A stretch of 64,000 bases of DNA from Elmis aenea (GCA_947652605.1 OX393577.1:25423466-25487465); one strand, 5' to 3'; positions 46,395 through 61,911 are shown, numbered from the stretch's first letter. The notes: generated by a model from the sequence alone, not told the origin. Numbers and translations are program-made.

Positions 46395-46748
46395 TACCGT
46401 ATATACCGGCGGGTAAGACGGGCTTCAATTTTCGAGCTACATTTCATGCTTCTAGCTCATATTGGCCGCATAAGACGGTCTGAAATTAGGAGAATTATCT
46501 TTTTACAATTATAATGGTTTATATTAGGAACATATCCAAAAGATATTTTTTAAACTCAATATTTACATATTTTTGCATTTTTTTAAATAAATTATTACAC
46601 TATTCTCCTACATAAGAACATATTATAACTAAATATTCATACAAGAAACCAAGCTCCCTGTTTTTGTATTTGGGGTATATGAGTCCCCCAATTTTAAGGT
46701 GTATTTTGTGGTTTTTAAGGGTTGTCTTATACGCAGATATATACAGTA
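46395..46748. mobile_element. TIR element, TACYGTATATAYC ends
   Basis: Left TACCGTATATACCGGCGGGT with AAGACG and right CGTCTTAT-like TTGTCTTATACGCAGATATA with TACAGTA are inverse over about 28 bp with several mismatches. Such GTATAAGACG ends are widespread in animal genomes. Non-coding, 354 bp. Confidence 0.6.
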
Positions 46749-47306
46749 ATTCAAATTCACACACAATTGTACCAAATTTAAATCTTTAAAAAGGAATGCT
46801 TAGAAAACTTAATTTTTTTTAAAGCCTAGTCCGAAATTAAGTAATACTCTAATCAAAGCTAGCATTGTGAATAAATCAAATGATATTTCTTATTTTTTTA
46901 GACTGTTATGTGCTAGAATTAATAATACATTCGTAATTGTAGGCTTAGTGCCTTCAATATTGTTATAGTTATGCTTGCACTTAACTTCAAATGCACTAAA
47001 GGTTGTGAGATGCAGTTCATTATAAATATATATATTTTTCTTATATCGATAGTTGAAAATCGACATAGTTTGTTTTATTACTGGTTACCGTAGTCAAAAA
47101 CAAATTGAAAAGCTATATTCTATTTATATGTTAATAAATGTTATGTTTTGTATAAATGTTTGTTTTATTAACCAGAATAAGACCACATATTTGTCTATAA
47201 TAAAATCTTTATTTGTTTATTTGGCAATTGACTTATAAAATAGTGATATCGCTTTGTTTTCAAAGAACATCAGCTTTAAATTCTAGTACAGTGTTTTGAC
47301 TTGATT

Positions 47307-48664
47307 TTATAATTTATTGTTTCCGGCCAATGATTCACGTAGTAATTTTACAGCATGAATCGAAGTTCCAGGAGCTGTGGTTACTCCATAACCACCATGT
47401 CCATAATTGTGAACAACTTTCAACTTTTTGTCCTGAATATTGATAATTTCTTTTTCGACCCTTACTGGAACTCTATGGGGTCGCAAACCAACTCTTTGAG
47501 CTAATACTTTAGCCCCCCGTAAACTAGGCAATAACGATTCACAACGTTCTTGTATAGCAAGGCCATCATACTTGCTTACATTCATATCATAAGAATCATA
47601 CTGTCGACATCCTCCAAGTGTAACACTTTCAAAGCCTGGAATGATGTAAGTATCATAATCTCCATAAAAAAAGGTTTTAATCCATGGTGCATGTACCTGT
47701 AATTCTTAAGTTTTTTATAATGTTAAATAGGGGTTTTTCACATTACTTTTAAGACCTGACCACGCATTGGTACAATTTTATGGTCGTTACACAAAAATTT
47801 TGATCCTAAGCCTGTACAATTGAGGATAACGTCATATTTGCCAATTAAATCGGAAAATGTTTCTATCTGTTTGTTGATAATTTTGCCACCATTTTTACGG
47901 TAATTTTCAGTAGCCCATGGTAAATATCGACCACATTCTGTGAGAACAGTAGTAAAAAAAGAACCATACTTCCAACTACCAGGACATAACTCTAGCTCAT
48001 CAGTTGTTGCTGTCCTGTAGACTGGAACAAGTTTTTCTATGTAATGGTTCTGTAATAAGGAGTAAATCAAATAATATGTGAATGCATGACAACTTTTCTG
48101 ATAAGCATTTAACTGCTGTTAAACTTGCATTTAAAAAATATTCATTTATTGACTTATAATTTTTGTCTCTGCATTCAAAATAACGATTTAACATGCCATA
48201 ATTAAAAATAAATTTAATAATATGCTGACTTATTTTTAAATTTTATATTCTATGATTATCTTGCATAAATGTATATAAATATAACTTACCCTTGTAACAC
48301 TTGGATATTTACTGGAAAATATATACCCAGATACTTGAGTTACACCTGCATTTGGGGCATTCGCAGTCTTCCGGATCTCGTCCCAATAATGATAAGCATC
48401 ATTTATCCACTGTCTAGATATTTAAAACAAATTAATTAAAAGTGAGGTTATCGAGAAAGAAAAATACCTGGTTATTTCTTCAGTTGGACCTGCGAAACTT
48501 GTGCCAGGTCGAAACAATCCCGCAGCAACATAACTAGTGGTATCCGTATAAAATTTATCTGCCAAAATTGTAACTTGCGCACCTCTAAATTCCTTTTGAA
48601 TTTCAATTGCTGTAGTTAGTCCTATAACTCCAGCACCTAATACAGCTATATTTAAGTCTGGCAT
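47307..48664 (-). CDS. D-aspartate oxidase (D-amino-acid oxidase family)
   Basis: Four exons, 48468-48664, 48290-48413, 47747-48049 and 47307-47696, give 337 residues (human DDO has 341). Residues 8-19 hold the FAD-binding motif VLGAGVIGLTTA. The family signature VVHNYGHGGYGVTTAPGTS begins near 302. The segment VTLGGCRQ puts an arginine at about 239, matching the substrate arginine of D-aspartate oxidases (GGTRQ) and not the D-amino-acid oxidase pattern. The last three residues NKL are a peroxisomal targeting signal type 1 variant. The flavoenzyme oxidises acidic D-amino acids to 2-oxo acids, releasing ammonia and hydrogen peroxide. Choice of DDO over DAO is inference from the arginine and overall likeness. 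Confidence 0.9.
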
Positions 48665-49388
48665 ATTGTTATATATTTATAAATTTAGTTTATGTACCAA
48701 ACTATCCTTACATAATACTGTATATATGTAGATAAAAAATAAAACTGTCTATTGTTAAGCTTACATTTCTAAAATTAAGTATTATCAGTGAGATAAAGTT
48801 GTTGAAACTGAAGAGGTCAATAATGCCAATTGCTCCATTTAAATTAATTTTACCACTTGTAATTTATTTAATCGTCACTTATTAAGTGGTGTACGTTCAA
48901 ATTTATAAATACACTTCAATTTTGTCAACATGTATGTGTGCATATTAACTGTGTATGATGAATTATAGCAAATCGTAAATCATACTTGTTCTGTGACATA
49001 TTTTTATAAATTTTAGTTGTAACACAAAGCATGAAATATATTGGATAAAAAATTCTAGATGCAGTTTTTTTGAAGTTAATTAAAAAACAGTTTTTTTCCA
49101 AACCTGTTTAAAAATATAATTTATGAATATTTCTTATATTGTGTTTTATTACATATTGTTTTTCCAAATTAAAAATATGTGAGTCCAAAAAATATTAATC
49201 GTGTGTGTATTTATAAAACATTGATTACATGTTTTTTAACATTATGGAAGCTAATTTGTGGGCCCTTATTACCTTTCAAAAATTATTGCAATAATTGAGC
49301 AGTAGCAATAGCAGTGTTATTATCTAAAGTGACACTAGATTTTCCATGTCTCTATTCTCTAATTACGTTTACTTTTTTATCCTACACC

Positions 49389-49734
49389 CAGTGGTGAGCT
49401 GTAGGGGGCTCGCGAGAGCCCTTTGTTAAATTATTCCTTAATTTGCGAGCCCCTTGTTCTTCTTGTTAACCATTTTCTCAAGAAAAAATGTATCTTAAAA
49501 TCATTTTCATTACATACATTTGTAAAGTGACGAAGTCATGCCTATCAAGCAATGACGATTAAATTTAGAATAACCCGTCGCACAATATAATTTTTTGAAT
49601 TATGTACAATCACTCGATTATTCACGTTTGAATTTAAAACGCCATTTTTTTTCCAACATATAATTAACATTATTTTTTTGTTTTTATTTAACTATGAGCG
49701 AGCCCTTTGTTAAAAATTTCATAGCTCACCACTG
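49389..49734. mobile_element. hAT-type MITE, CAGTGGTGAGCT ends
   Basis: 346 bp from CAGTGGTGAGCTGTAGGGGG to TAGCTCACCACTG. The 8-bp duplication CCTACACC is exact at 49381-49388 and 49735-49742. Subterminal GCGAGCCC repeats occur on both sides. Non-coding. Confidence 0.93.
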
Positions 49735-50058
49735 CCTACACCGACTTGTTGTCACACGGAAGCAATGAAAATTGATGTTTATTAACGAATTTATTACACT
49801 CTTTTAAAAAAATATCATGATAATTACTCTATCGATTTCTTCTTTAATGACTAAAATCTTATAGGTATTTAAATAAGTAAATTGTTAAATTTAACCTACA
49901 TTCAACTTTTTTTGAGATGTACGATTATGGAGACAAAATCATTTCATTTGTTACAAAATATGTTGGTCCATTTATTATTGTATTGTTATGTTTATATTAC
50001 AGTGTTAAATTATAAAAAGGCCTTAAAACAATTTTAAACAATTTATACAAAACTTATA

Positions 50059-50503
50059 TGTACCACTTAATTCGGACTCCTATGGGGATTTCTTTAAATA
50101 AAAAAGATAGAGATTATACTTAAATTAGCAAAAAGTGACATGTAATCAAGATCATTAATACAGAACAATATCCCGATGTTTTAATAAATGCAATTTTTGA
50201 TCTGATTTAATATATTTTTTAGTTTTAAATCTGAATTTTTGTGCTTTTGGTATTATTTAGTAAGCCAAATAGTGGTGTTATCAGTTTTTTTCATAGCACA
50301 CATATACAAAGTATGACAGTCAACCTTTGAATTTTTTATAGACACGATATTAGATATTGTTGGAGTAGATAGCATTTGTTTTTCAGAATATCTGAATATC
50401 GCTACAGATTGAGCTCTATAATATTCAAATTTTTGCTAATTTAAGCAAATCTTGATCTCTTATTTTAAGCGTGATCCTCATAGTGTCCTAAATTAATTAG
50501 TAC
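50059..50503. repeat. Foldback repeat between oxidase copies
   Basis: GTACCACTTAATTCGGACTC (50059) with CTTAAATTAGCAAAAA pairs with TTTTTGCTAATTTAAGC and TAGTGTCCTAAATTAATTAG (to about 50500). Mismatches are frequent. CACCCTG follows immediately at 50503. Non-coding. Confidence 0.6.
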
Positions 50504-50595
50504 ACCCTGCACAAAAAACATTATTTGTTTAAAATATTTAAATTGTTACAGTTCAAGTCTTCAGTAACATTAAAAAAACCTTAAATTACAATTTG

Positions 50596-51844
50596 CTGTT
50601 TCAATAACTTGACACCATGAATTGCTGTTCCTGGCTAATGCTATATCCTTCATGTCCATAGTTATGAATAATTTTTAGTTTACCCCCGTTAGTGCTAAGA
50701 ATTTACATTTCTACTCTAACCTTCGTTCTGTACGGACGTAAGCCAACTCTATGAGCTATAATTTTAGCATTTCTTAAGCTGGGTTGTAAGGTTTCACACT
50801 GTTCTTTTATTGCTAAGCAGTCGTATTTGTTTACTTTCAAATTATAAGAATTAAAATGGTGACAGCCGCCAAGTATAACATCTTCAAAACCAGCAGGTAT
50901 GACATCGGTTTCAAAATCTCTAAAGAAAAACGTCTTTACCCATGATGCATCAACTTATATTAAATTTAGAAACAGTTCCTAATTAGTATCAAATTAAAAC
51001 AAATATATCTTTATAATTTGTCCATGTATCGGTAACAATTCATGATCATTATGTAAAAATTTGGCTTCAACTCCTGTGCAGTTCACAATAGCATCATATT
51101 TTGCAGAAAGGTCAGCAAATGTTTTTATTTTCTTGTTACAAAGTTTTCCCCTTTCGTAAATGAATTTATTCTGAGCCCACGGTATAAACAACTAATACAT
51201 TTTGTAAGAATGGTAATGAAAAATGTTTCAGATTTCTATTTGCCAGGACATAACTGCAATTCTTCTTCTGTAACACGTCGATAAAATTGGTACGATATTT
51301 TTTAATATAGTGATTCTTAAATTAATTTTAAAAAAGTCTGGTATATTTTTTAATTTAACAAATTGTTAATTAGAGAATATACACGAGCAAAGGAAATGGA
51401 TAAAAAAAGAAAGAATAGTAAAAGAAAGATGAGGTGATGAGGGTATGATGTCCATGTTATTTACATACTCTAGTTATGTTTTTATGGCTGCTTAAAAAAC
51501 TGTAACCAAAAATGTGGAGAACACCTGTGTTTGATGATTCTGATGTAGTAGGTACATTATGTCATTCCAATAACGATAAGAATTGTCGAAAAGTACATGA
51601 CTTATTATAGTTGATTTATAGTTTAATGAAAATATGTTATAATTACCTAGTAATTTCTTCAGAAGAGCCTCGAAAATGTGATCCAGGACAAAAAATACCT
51701 CCAGCAACATAACTGGTTGTCAGTGTTAAATTTATCAGCTATTACAATTACATACTTGTCCATTTCATAATTTGCTTTGTATTTCTAATGCTGTAGTTAG
51801 GCCAATAACTCCAGCACCAAGTACAGCTATACTTAATTGTCATA
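50596..51844 (-). pseudogene. D-aspartate oxidase duplicate, decayed
   Basis: The minus strand repeats the exon order of the functional gene. Exon 1-like sequence (51645-51844) has VLGAGVIGLTTA recognisable but then a frameshift and stops. Exon 2 is mostly lost. Exon 3-like 50994-51191 reads FADLSAKYDAIVNCTGVEAK. Exon 4-like 50596-50950 reads VILGGCHHFNSYN and VGLRPYRTKVRVEM, then a stop, then IIHNYGHEGYS. The key arginine of the GGCRQ motif is changed. The C-terminal signal is not recognisable. It is a tandem duplicate on the same strand, upstream of the working gene. Confidence 0.9.
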
Positions 51845-53778
51845 TTGATACAAAATTATGATTTTATATGATTATTATATTTATCTTATTTAAGTGTTAT
51901 GAAATTCCCCCACCCAACACCTGACATCAATAATTTTAAGAACAGCACGATGTTATCGAATATATAAGATTGATTGGCACTAAATATTTTAAGGTCATTA
52001 GATAAGATAAAAAGGTGGTAATTTAACTTTCGTTTTGATATCCAAAGTTAAAGAAAAATAAAGCGCATTAAAATATTTTAATGCAATTTGTTTTTTGGTT
52101 ATCGATTGTAGTAAATTCAGAATACACAAAAAACTATTTTGATAAATTTGTTAACTGCATACTGTTAAGTTCTCTGCAAGTATCTTAATTATTTATAGCA
52201 CTGGAAATCAAATTAATATAACATATAAAAACAATCATCAGTGTACAAATTTAATTGATTTATTTGTATATTTAACATAAGGACTGTTAAGGCAAGAAAA
52301 CACATTTTTAGCGAATGTGTGTATTTGACTTTTCTTTGGGAAAGATATTTTTGAAAATATTACTTCTGAAATAATTGGAAGTTAAAGTATGTAATTCAAA
52401 AGTCTGCTCTATGGAATAAAACTATGTACTTTGAATCAAAATCAATTAAGAAAAGAACTCAAAAATCTTGTTTAACATCTATGTATTAGCGGGTGCAATA
52501 AGAACTTTGATATTCTAAAAGCATCATTCATCTGACTAAAAGTTGCTTATAAATTTTGTGTTGAAATATTTCATGCAAAAATTGATAAACACTTTAAAAT
52601 GTTATATTTTAAAATGTATATGCATTTTTAGTTTTTTATGTTATACTTAATATAATTAATTCTGAATACCATTTCCAAAAGAGTAATATAAAATCTTGTT
52701 AAAAAGTTATCTTCACTGAGTTTTTTAGACGCGACAGTCTATATGTATACATCTCATTTTTTAATTAAATAAAATTAAAAAAGCCTTGCCTTGATACAAA
52801 CTCTTCAATGTATGTATTTATAATTTTTTATGCCCCCATATAGTAATATAAAACGAGTAGGCCAAATTTTACAACTTTATATTGCCCTCTGATATAATAT
52901 TTTACAACCATTTTGGCCCACAGTAACATGCACTTATATAATTATAAATAAACACCATTAATTTCAATGAAAACTATACGAATACAGCGTTTTTAATCTA
53001 AAAATTAAACATTAACTCAGTCGAATGTTAACAGATAAATTATTTTATTAATGATTTATTAAGAGTGCATAGTTAATAATACTCTCAGTACTCATTCCTA
53101 TAAACTGATTTTGTTAAGCAAATAACGAAGGTTTGAGATCATTCTTAATTCATTAAATTGTTCAATTTAAGGAGAAATTAAACCACATTTGTTACATCAA
53201 TATATTTGTTTTGATAATTTAAATTGATTAATGATGTATGGGTGTGGAACTTGGCAATAAATATAGGTCATATTTTAATCCAAATGAAACAAAAGCATCA
53301 AACAAAATTATTAATTTTAATATTTCATTATGTATCAACATTTTACTGTCCATTAAAGCATTTGAAATGTTTTATGTACTAACTCAGTACAGTTTACATA
53401 ACATGTAATAAAATCTATTTATTTGTGCAAACAACTGTTCACTGATTGGTAATTAAATTATTGTGATTACAAAATCATTGAAGATGTATGGAAAATTTAA
53501 CATAAACAAAAATTTTGCAAATGTTTTCCAGCAAGCATATATAACACTTCATAAGCAAGAACAAATATTAAAACTATTTTTGATTACAATCACGTTATTG
53601 TTCGTAAAGTATAGGTTTGTACTTAGTAGCTATTAATAAAAACACTCTGTAAAATGTAGTGTATATTTAATGTACTTAGCATTTAATGATTCATCATGTA
53701 TATTGTATATGATCCAATTCACATGGTATAAGTAATACAAATGTTGGTGCTTCACTAGTTGGAACTGATGAGCTGCTA
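51845..53778. other. Intergenic AT-rich stretch, nothing recognised
   Basis: No coding frame, repeat end or RNA gene is supported. The part near 53778 would be 3' UTR if the alternative SRPK exon is used. Confidence 0.45.
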
Positions 53779-53843
53779 CTAGCCTACTCCACGTCTGTGG
53801 ACATCATCTAAAGCTGCCCCGGGTCTTGCTACACTAACATAAC
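53779..53843 (-). CDS. Possible alternative last exon of SRPK
   Basis: On the minus strand an acceptor (TAAATTGTAG) is followed by an open frame YVSVARPGAALDDVHRRGVG and a stop. Its base composition is richer in G+C than the flanks. Its phase fits a cryptic donor, GTGAGC, inside the last codons of SRPK (exon would end at 54144, after WLK). Use of this splice would replace EPPSSL by a longer basic tail. Both the phase and the splice sites agree, but no transcript evidence exists here. It could also belong to an unrecognised gene. Confidence 0.4.
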
Positions 53844-54120
53844 CTACAATTTATCGGATCAATAAATAAATTAATATGGTAGCGACGACCGGGAGTTGGC
53901 AGCCAAGGAGTGTAATTATATTGTCTATACAAACACAATACATCACAATTTTTCTATCTTATTCTATTTACACAAGTGATATAACAAAGGCCCTGCTGAA
54001 CCGGAAGATAAAACAAAATTAAAATACACAATTTAAGATCATTTGCAATGGAACGAACGTGTCTTGACAAGATTTAAAAACGTGCCGTTCCTATAATAAT
54101 TTAAATAAAATTTTTATCAT

Positions 54121-56517
<2,397 letters not shown>

Positions 56518-59374
56518 ATGGCTCAGCAATCGATGGTGTCTTATTTTGGTTCTAAAAAGAGGTCTGCTGCAGATGAACTGATGGTAAATAAAGCTAAAAA
56601 AGTTTTGGTACTAGATACAAATTGTGTTAAGGCTGAATTTAAGAGTATCAATTCTGAAGGCTCGACTATTAAACATGTGTTCTCAGAAAACAATAATTCA
56701 GACTGCAAATTATCTTCTAAAGATGCAGCTTTGGAACAGAACCATAAAATTTTATGTAAAAACCTACTTACTTATACTGGAGAGGTGGCAAAACCTCGTC
56801 GAAAACTTGGGACATCAAGGATATCGCGTGTTAAGAAATTTAAAAATATTCCTCATCAAGGAAATATCCAACAATTGTTAACCAATATGGAAAAAAAAGA
56901 TGGTGTTTTTAATCAGGAGTCGGCCGTAACACCTCTCACCAGTTTTGAATCGGAAAAAGAAATTAGAGATAAATCGAGTGATTCTAAAGATGACAAAGGA
57001 AAACGAATAAACTTGGATCCACCTTCAACACCTACCAAGAAATTAAATGCAATGGATAAAGTGAATTTTGCTAAAGAACCGACTTTTTCTGAACTTCAGC
57101 AAAAGCTAAGTCGCAGTTCACGTTTGGCAGAGTTAAAAGCATCTATGGCTCGTTTTAAGCACTGTGCTTCTAAGTTAGAAGAGGCAGAAAAAAAGACTGC
57201 GCAAATTAAACAATCTCCTACTTTGAAGAATTTTAAATCCCTGGAACTAGAAGTACATCTAAGGTGGGTATTGATTAGTGATTAGGTGATATATGATAAA
57301 CAGGACAGGCTGAATTGAAATTGGGCAAAGGTGGTAAATTTTATGTTTAGTAATACGAAAAACAGATACCTTCAATTTTGGGAAATCATTATAAATTGTC
57401 TTTAATGTACACAATTTTAGAAATTCATTTAACATTTATTAATCTTTTCGGTCCGCATTAATTTTGAACGAGATGCACTGGCTGTGCGCATAACTTTCGA
57501 TACGGTTCGGGTGTGTTAACCCGTCTTGTGTACCATAGGTACATGAAAATTTGGCGAGTATGCTTGTGCAGAGCACCGAAAAGGTTAAGCATCAGTTATT
57601 AGTTCCCAATTTATTATATTTTAATTTATTTCAATTGCAATTTTTTTTGTCAGCAGAATATATGCTATGTACACCATTGGATAGAATTGTTTAGTTCTTA
57701 ATTTAATAATATATTAGATCAGGTATTGAATTATTGCCTTGTTCATTATGATATTTGTAAATTAGAATATTGTTATTCTCTCTATTTTTGAAAAAAAATA
57801 ATCTAGGCAGTCATAAAAAAAGGTAATTACCAAACTATGCAGCTCACAAAGTTTTATAAAAAATCCTACAACATTCCAAAAGTTTTACTGAGTAAAGAAT
57901 TAGAAACGATCTTCCACAATAGTTTTGTGTGGCTTTCTCCAGTTTTCATGAAGATCATTTTTTATTTTACGAACGTTTCTGGATTTAACAATCAGCACAA
58001 AATTAAGCAATTATGTCAAATTTAAATCTTTACTCTTGCTCTTGTAATAAGCGAGATATCCATGCTAGAACTCAAATTTTAATCTGCCTATATATTTTAT
58101 CGGTATATTAAGTGTTATGTTATAAACAAACTTTGAGTAGTGAAATTACTGAAGTACATTATTTTTTCAGTCCTCAAAAAATTCATTCGCCAGAAAAAGC
58201 ATATTTAAGTCCGAAGAAGGATGCATCAGTACGTAAAAATTTGTTTAATACTTTTAGTCCCACTAAAAGTTCATGTGCAGTTACATCTGCATCTCCACAA
58301 AAGCCAATTGCAGCTGCAGAGAAATCCTCGCTTACTTTACCATTTAAATATCGATATTTAGCTGAAATATTTCGGGCAATAGATACTATTTGTCAGATTA
58401 TTTATAATCGAAAAGAAACAATAACCTTTAAGAAATTGAAAGCCGCTGTGGAAGAAATGTTAAAACGAAATTTTACAGAAAAACATCTGGGACAAATAAA
58501 ATGTTTATATCCAGATGCATTTTCTTATCAACAGGAAAAATTGAGAATTTTTGGTGTTGGGACTCGTGAAGAACATTGGGAATTAGTTTTAATTCCAGAA
58601 GTTAAGCAAGAATCAATTACTTCTGAGTTATTATTGGAAAGACGTAGAAAGCTATTTAAAATTTTAATAGAAAAGGTGAAAGATTACCATCAAGAGTTTT
58701 TGTTGACACTCGAACCTTCTATGGAAATTCCGAGGGACAAAATAACAAGATGGCATCCATTGTTTGACATAGAAAGAATTCCAGATATCGAACCTGCTGA
58801 CTTACCTCAGCCACCAAATGAAGATAAACTTTTGACTGGTAAAGAAGTATTAGAAAAGGCAAGATCAATGTTCAGTTGCAATACTAGAATGGAAAGAGCT
58901 TTGGAAAAATTAAAAGAATTTCAAGTGAAGAACGCAGAAGCATCCACAGAAAAACCAGCACCACCTACATCAGTATTAAAAGGTATTCCAAAAGCCTTGT
59001 TAGAAAAAGTGCGTCAAAAACAGGCAGCTAAAGCTTTGGAATCCATGACACGTTCAACTGATGAAGAAAAAGAATTACAGTTATATACACGACTCCCGGA
59101 AATTGCTAGGTTTACTCGAAATTTGTATGTATCGGAAAAAAAGAGTGTGTTACCTGTAGATACGGTCATAGATAAGCTTAGCCACAGTTGTCGCACGTTT
59201 TTAATTAAGACTGAAATGGAACAACATCTGAAAACAATTGCGAAAGAAGTTCCTGGTTGGCTGGTATTCCATAACATACGTAACAATGTTTTTATAAAAC
59301 TTTCAAAAAATGCAGATATCAGTGTTGTTATGAATAAATTAGATTTATTAGCTAAACAGAAAAGTGAAACTTGA
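56518..59374 (+). CDS. dup: DNA replication factor Cdt1 (double parked)
   Basis: Two exons, 56518-57263 and 58171-59374, encode 649 residues. The N-terminus MAQQSMVSYFGSKKR has a PCNA-interacting (PIP) motif Q3-x-x-M6-x-x-Y9-F10 with basic residues behind it. This is the arrangement of the Cdt1 degron that leads to CRL4-Cdt2 destruction in S phase. The N-terminal half is disordered and has CDK-type sites (SPEK, SPKK, SPTK). The geminin-binding Cdt1 domain starts near 305 (LPFKYRYLAEIFRAIDTICQ). The C-terminal winged-helix licensing domain lies at about 555-635 (RNLYVSEKKSVLP, VPGWLVFHNI). With ORC and Cdc6 it loads the MCM2-7 helicase. The 906-bp intron holds a TTAA MITE. Confidence 0.94.
57439..57588. 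mobile_element. TTAA MITE in the Cdt1 intron
   Basis: TTAATCTTTTCGGT (57439-57452) is inverse to ACCGAAAAGGTTAA (57575-57588), 13 of 14 positions, TTAA outermost; 150 bp. The interior has a hairpin TGTACC-ATA-GGTACA. Confidence 0.65.
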
Positions 59375-60785
59375 TTATTACTAGTAATTTAGTCTTAGCA
59401 ATTTAAGTATAATATAAGAAAACAGTGTGTTCAATATAAAAAAAAGCTTTATACTATGTTTGTTAAAAATGCATGCTTATAATGACTGAAAAGGATACCT
59501 TTTGTTTTATTTCTATGGAATAATATAGAAAATTACTCATAAAAAAATTAAAATTGGTAGTAAATCGAATAATTTTATATCTTTCCAATAAAAACATTGT
59601 ATAGATATTTTTGTTTGATTTTATGTTGGTGTGGCACTCAAAAAGTTTTTTTAAAGAAGAGTGTAAGACTGTAAGATATGCATTGGAAGAAATCGATGTA
59701 GTGGTAAAAGACAAAAGTAGAAGTTATTCCTTGGATTTTTTTGGGTTAAATTTGATATTTTTTTGTTGATCATGGTTTATCGATTTTTTTAACGCTTATT
59801 GTATTTTCATGTTATATTTAATACTATCAGTATAAGTGAAGGATTTAACAGAAATTGTATTGCATTAAAATGTTTATTTTTAGTAAATTAACAAATATGT
59901 ACATGAAATATGCGATTAGCAATGTAGGAACTGTCGTAATAATGTATTTGTAATTTAAAAAAAAAATTAACAAGGATTTACAAATGTTTCTATCAACTAT
60001 TTTTAGTAACATACAACTTGGATAACATGTACTGATTGAACATTTGCCAAAAAATTATTTACATGTTCAATATTAAATATATCAATTATTTACTATCATT
60101 TAAAATGTTGAATACGCATTTGGACGGCTAAAATCTATATTTAGCAATTTGTTTGCATTGTTCATGTTGTTCCATAATTAATTAGTATTTTTCAAGCCAA
60201 GGTGTCAAACAGCTTACTCTGAAAATTATTTTTTAAAAGTACATTTAAATTTTAATTGTGTATGTTACTTGCATCCATAGGAAGATTCTTTTTTTGTAGA
60301 ATCAAAACACACCATGAAAATGTATGGTAGGTTTATTCTTCTCATGGATTTTCTACTTCGACTTGGAAATTTGCACTCTAAAAGCTGGGATTGGTGCAAC
60401 AAACTAAAAAAAAAAAGAATACATTAATACACTATTCTTTAAACTTTTAAACAAAATACATAAACGACAAAAAAAAATTTGCTCAATTTACTTAGCTATG
60501 GGCAACAAATTATAAATCAGACATGGTTAAAGTTTTAGTAAATAATAAGAGACGGCAGAAATAAACTGATTTTAAAACGGGATTTTTCTGTTAACTAACT
60601 CAATAATATATTAAAAAAAATAAAAGCCTACTATTTTAATTAATCAAATATTGCATATTTACTTATAAATAATATAAATTATCATTAAAAAGGCAATAAC
60701 TCAAGAAATATTAGTTTTAGACATAATATACCGTTAATAATTTTTGTAAGACAATTCGATTATGTACAAGAAAATTAAAAAAATA

Positions 60786-60956
60786 CAGGGTGTTTCATTT
60801 AAAAAGTTTTTTTATTAATAGCGCATAAAATTATAAATTTTCTTGAAGATTTATTAGTGCTTTTAAATCATAGATCATTTTGACTCATTTAACCAATTTT
60901 GTATCTATTACAGTTTACGAGATCCCCACGCTGTTCACGATAACTGGGACACCCTG
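60786..60956. mobile_element. CAGGGTG-ended MITE
   Basis: 171 bp from CAGGGTGTTTCATTT to GATAACTGGGACACCCTG, with TA on both sides. Inverted similarity is limited to the outer ~8 bp. Non-coding. Confidence 0.6.
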
Positions 60957-61227
60957 TATAATACAAACGATGGCTTTTGTATTGAGCAATGTTATTTTTA
61001 CTTTGAAACTATTATAAAATTGCCCCTTTCCTTAATTAATTTAACTTAGTACAGTTTCTTGTTTGAGTACAAATATTCTTTAGTCAGGTGTTTTTTTTAA
61101 ATAAGAACATTTACTTATTCTTTCACTTGTTTTTCGTAGGTTACACATTTTTGGTAATCCGTTACTTATTACATTTGTTGATGAATGTGCAAAATATATT
61201 TAGGATACAATCTTACGATTTTAGGTT

Positions 61228-61443
61228 TCAGAACCGGTCCTAGGGTTTGCGGGACCGTGTGCGAAAACAAATGCGAGGCTGGATATTTTGATAAAGGGCC
61301 GAGTTAAAGTAAAATGTTACTAAAAAACTGAAAAAACAGGCTGGTGATCTAAAAAAAAGCACCCTAGACGGCTAGCGCGGGGCCGGTCTATCCGCGGGGC
61401 CGTGTGCGGTGCACACCCTGCCCCCCCCCTAGGGCCGGCCCTG
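61228..61443. mobile_element. hAT-type MITE, CAGRRCCGGYCCTAGGG ends
   Basis: 216 bp from CAGAACCGGTCCTAGGG to CCCTAGGGCCGGCCCTG. The 8-bp target duplication TTAGGTTT is perfect at 61220-61227 and 61444-61451. Inside, ACTAAAAAACTGAAAAAACA with GGCTGGTGATCT matches the core of the other MITE family at 46057. Confidence 0.92.
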
Positions 61444-61911
61444 TTAGGTTTCATTGGTAAAATAATGTAAAGTTTACCCTTTTGAATTAAAAGTAGCATA
61501 TAAGTTTATGTTAGCCAGTTGGGCAAACAGTTTTACAATACATTTTTGAATAGATCTATCCCTTACGGATTTAATAAAAAATAGTTAACAACGATTACAG
61601 AAGCTACTATCTTGGGGTTGCAGTTGTTTTCTATTAATTTTAGCATTAATGAAGTTGAAATAAATACAGCAAATAAGATTGAGATACAAATTTTAATTAG
61701 CAAGTAGCTTTAAATATCACACGAAATCTTGTTGGATAAAAATAAGATTTAATGGTAAAGGCGTAAGAAAAATAAATTTCAACTTACCGGTGATGACGAG
61801 GATGTTGCAATATCCATTAGACATCCAAGTTTAAATCTAAAGGAACATGTGCGAGTGGTTTAACCAAGGCAAAATACATTTTTTACAAGCAAACATTTTG
61901 CTGCAATCAAA

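Larger units (their letters stand above)
45027..47306. other. Convergent intergenic region RELCH / D-aspartate oxidase
   Basis: The RELCH 3' UTR begins here. Four repeat features described separately occupy much of it. No gene is supported; the open frames at 45749-45937 and 47053-47238 show no homology. Confidence 0.5.
48665..50595. other. Intergenic region between the oxidase gene and its pseudogene
   Basis: It contains a hAT-type MITE and a foldback repeat, listed separately. The first few hundred bases upstream of 48664 should include the oxidase promoter. No other gene is seen. Confidence 0.5.
59375..61911. other. Intergenic region Cdt1 / DIPK1-like gene
   Basis: The Cdt1 3' UTR begins here. 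Two MITEs are listed separately. A possible small minus-strand exon (about 61778-61836) is treated as a finding. Otherwise nothing is recognised. Confidence 0.5.
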
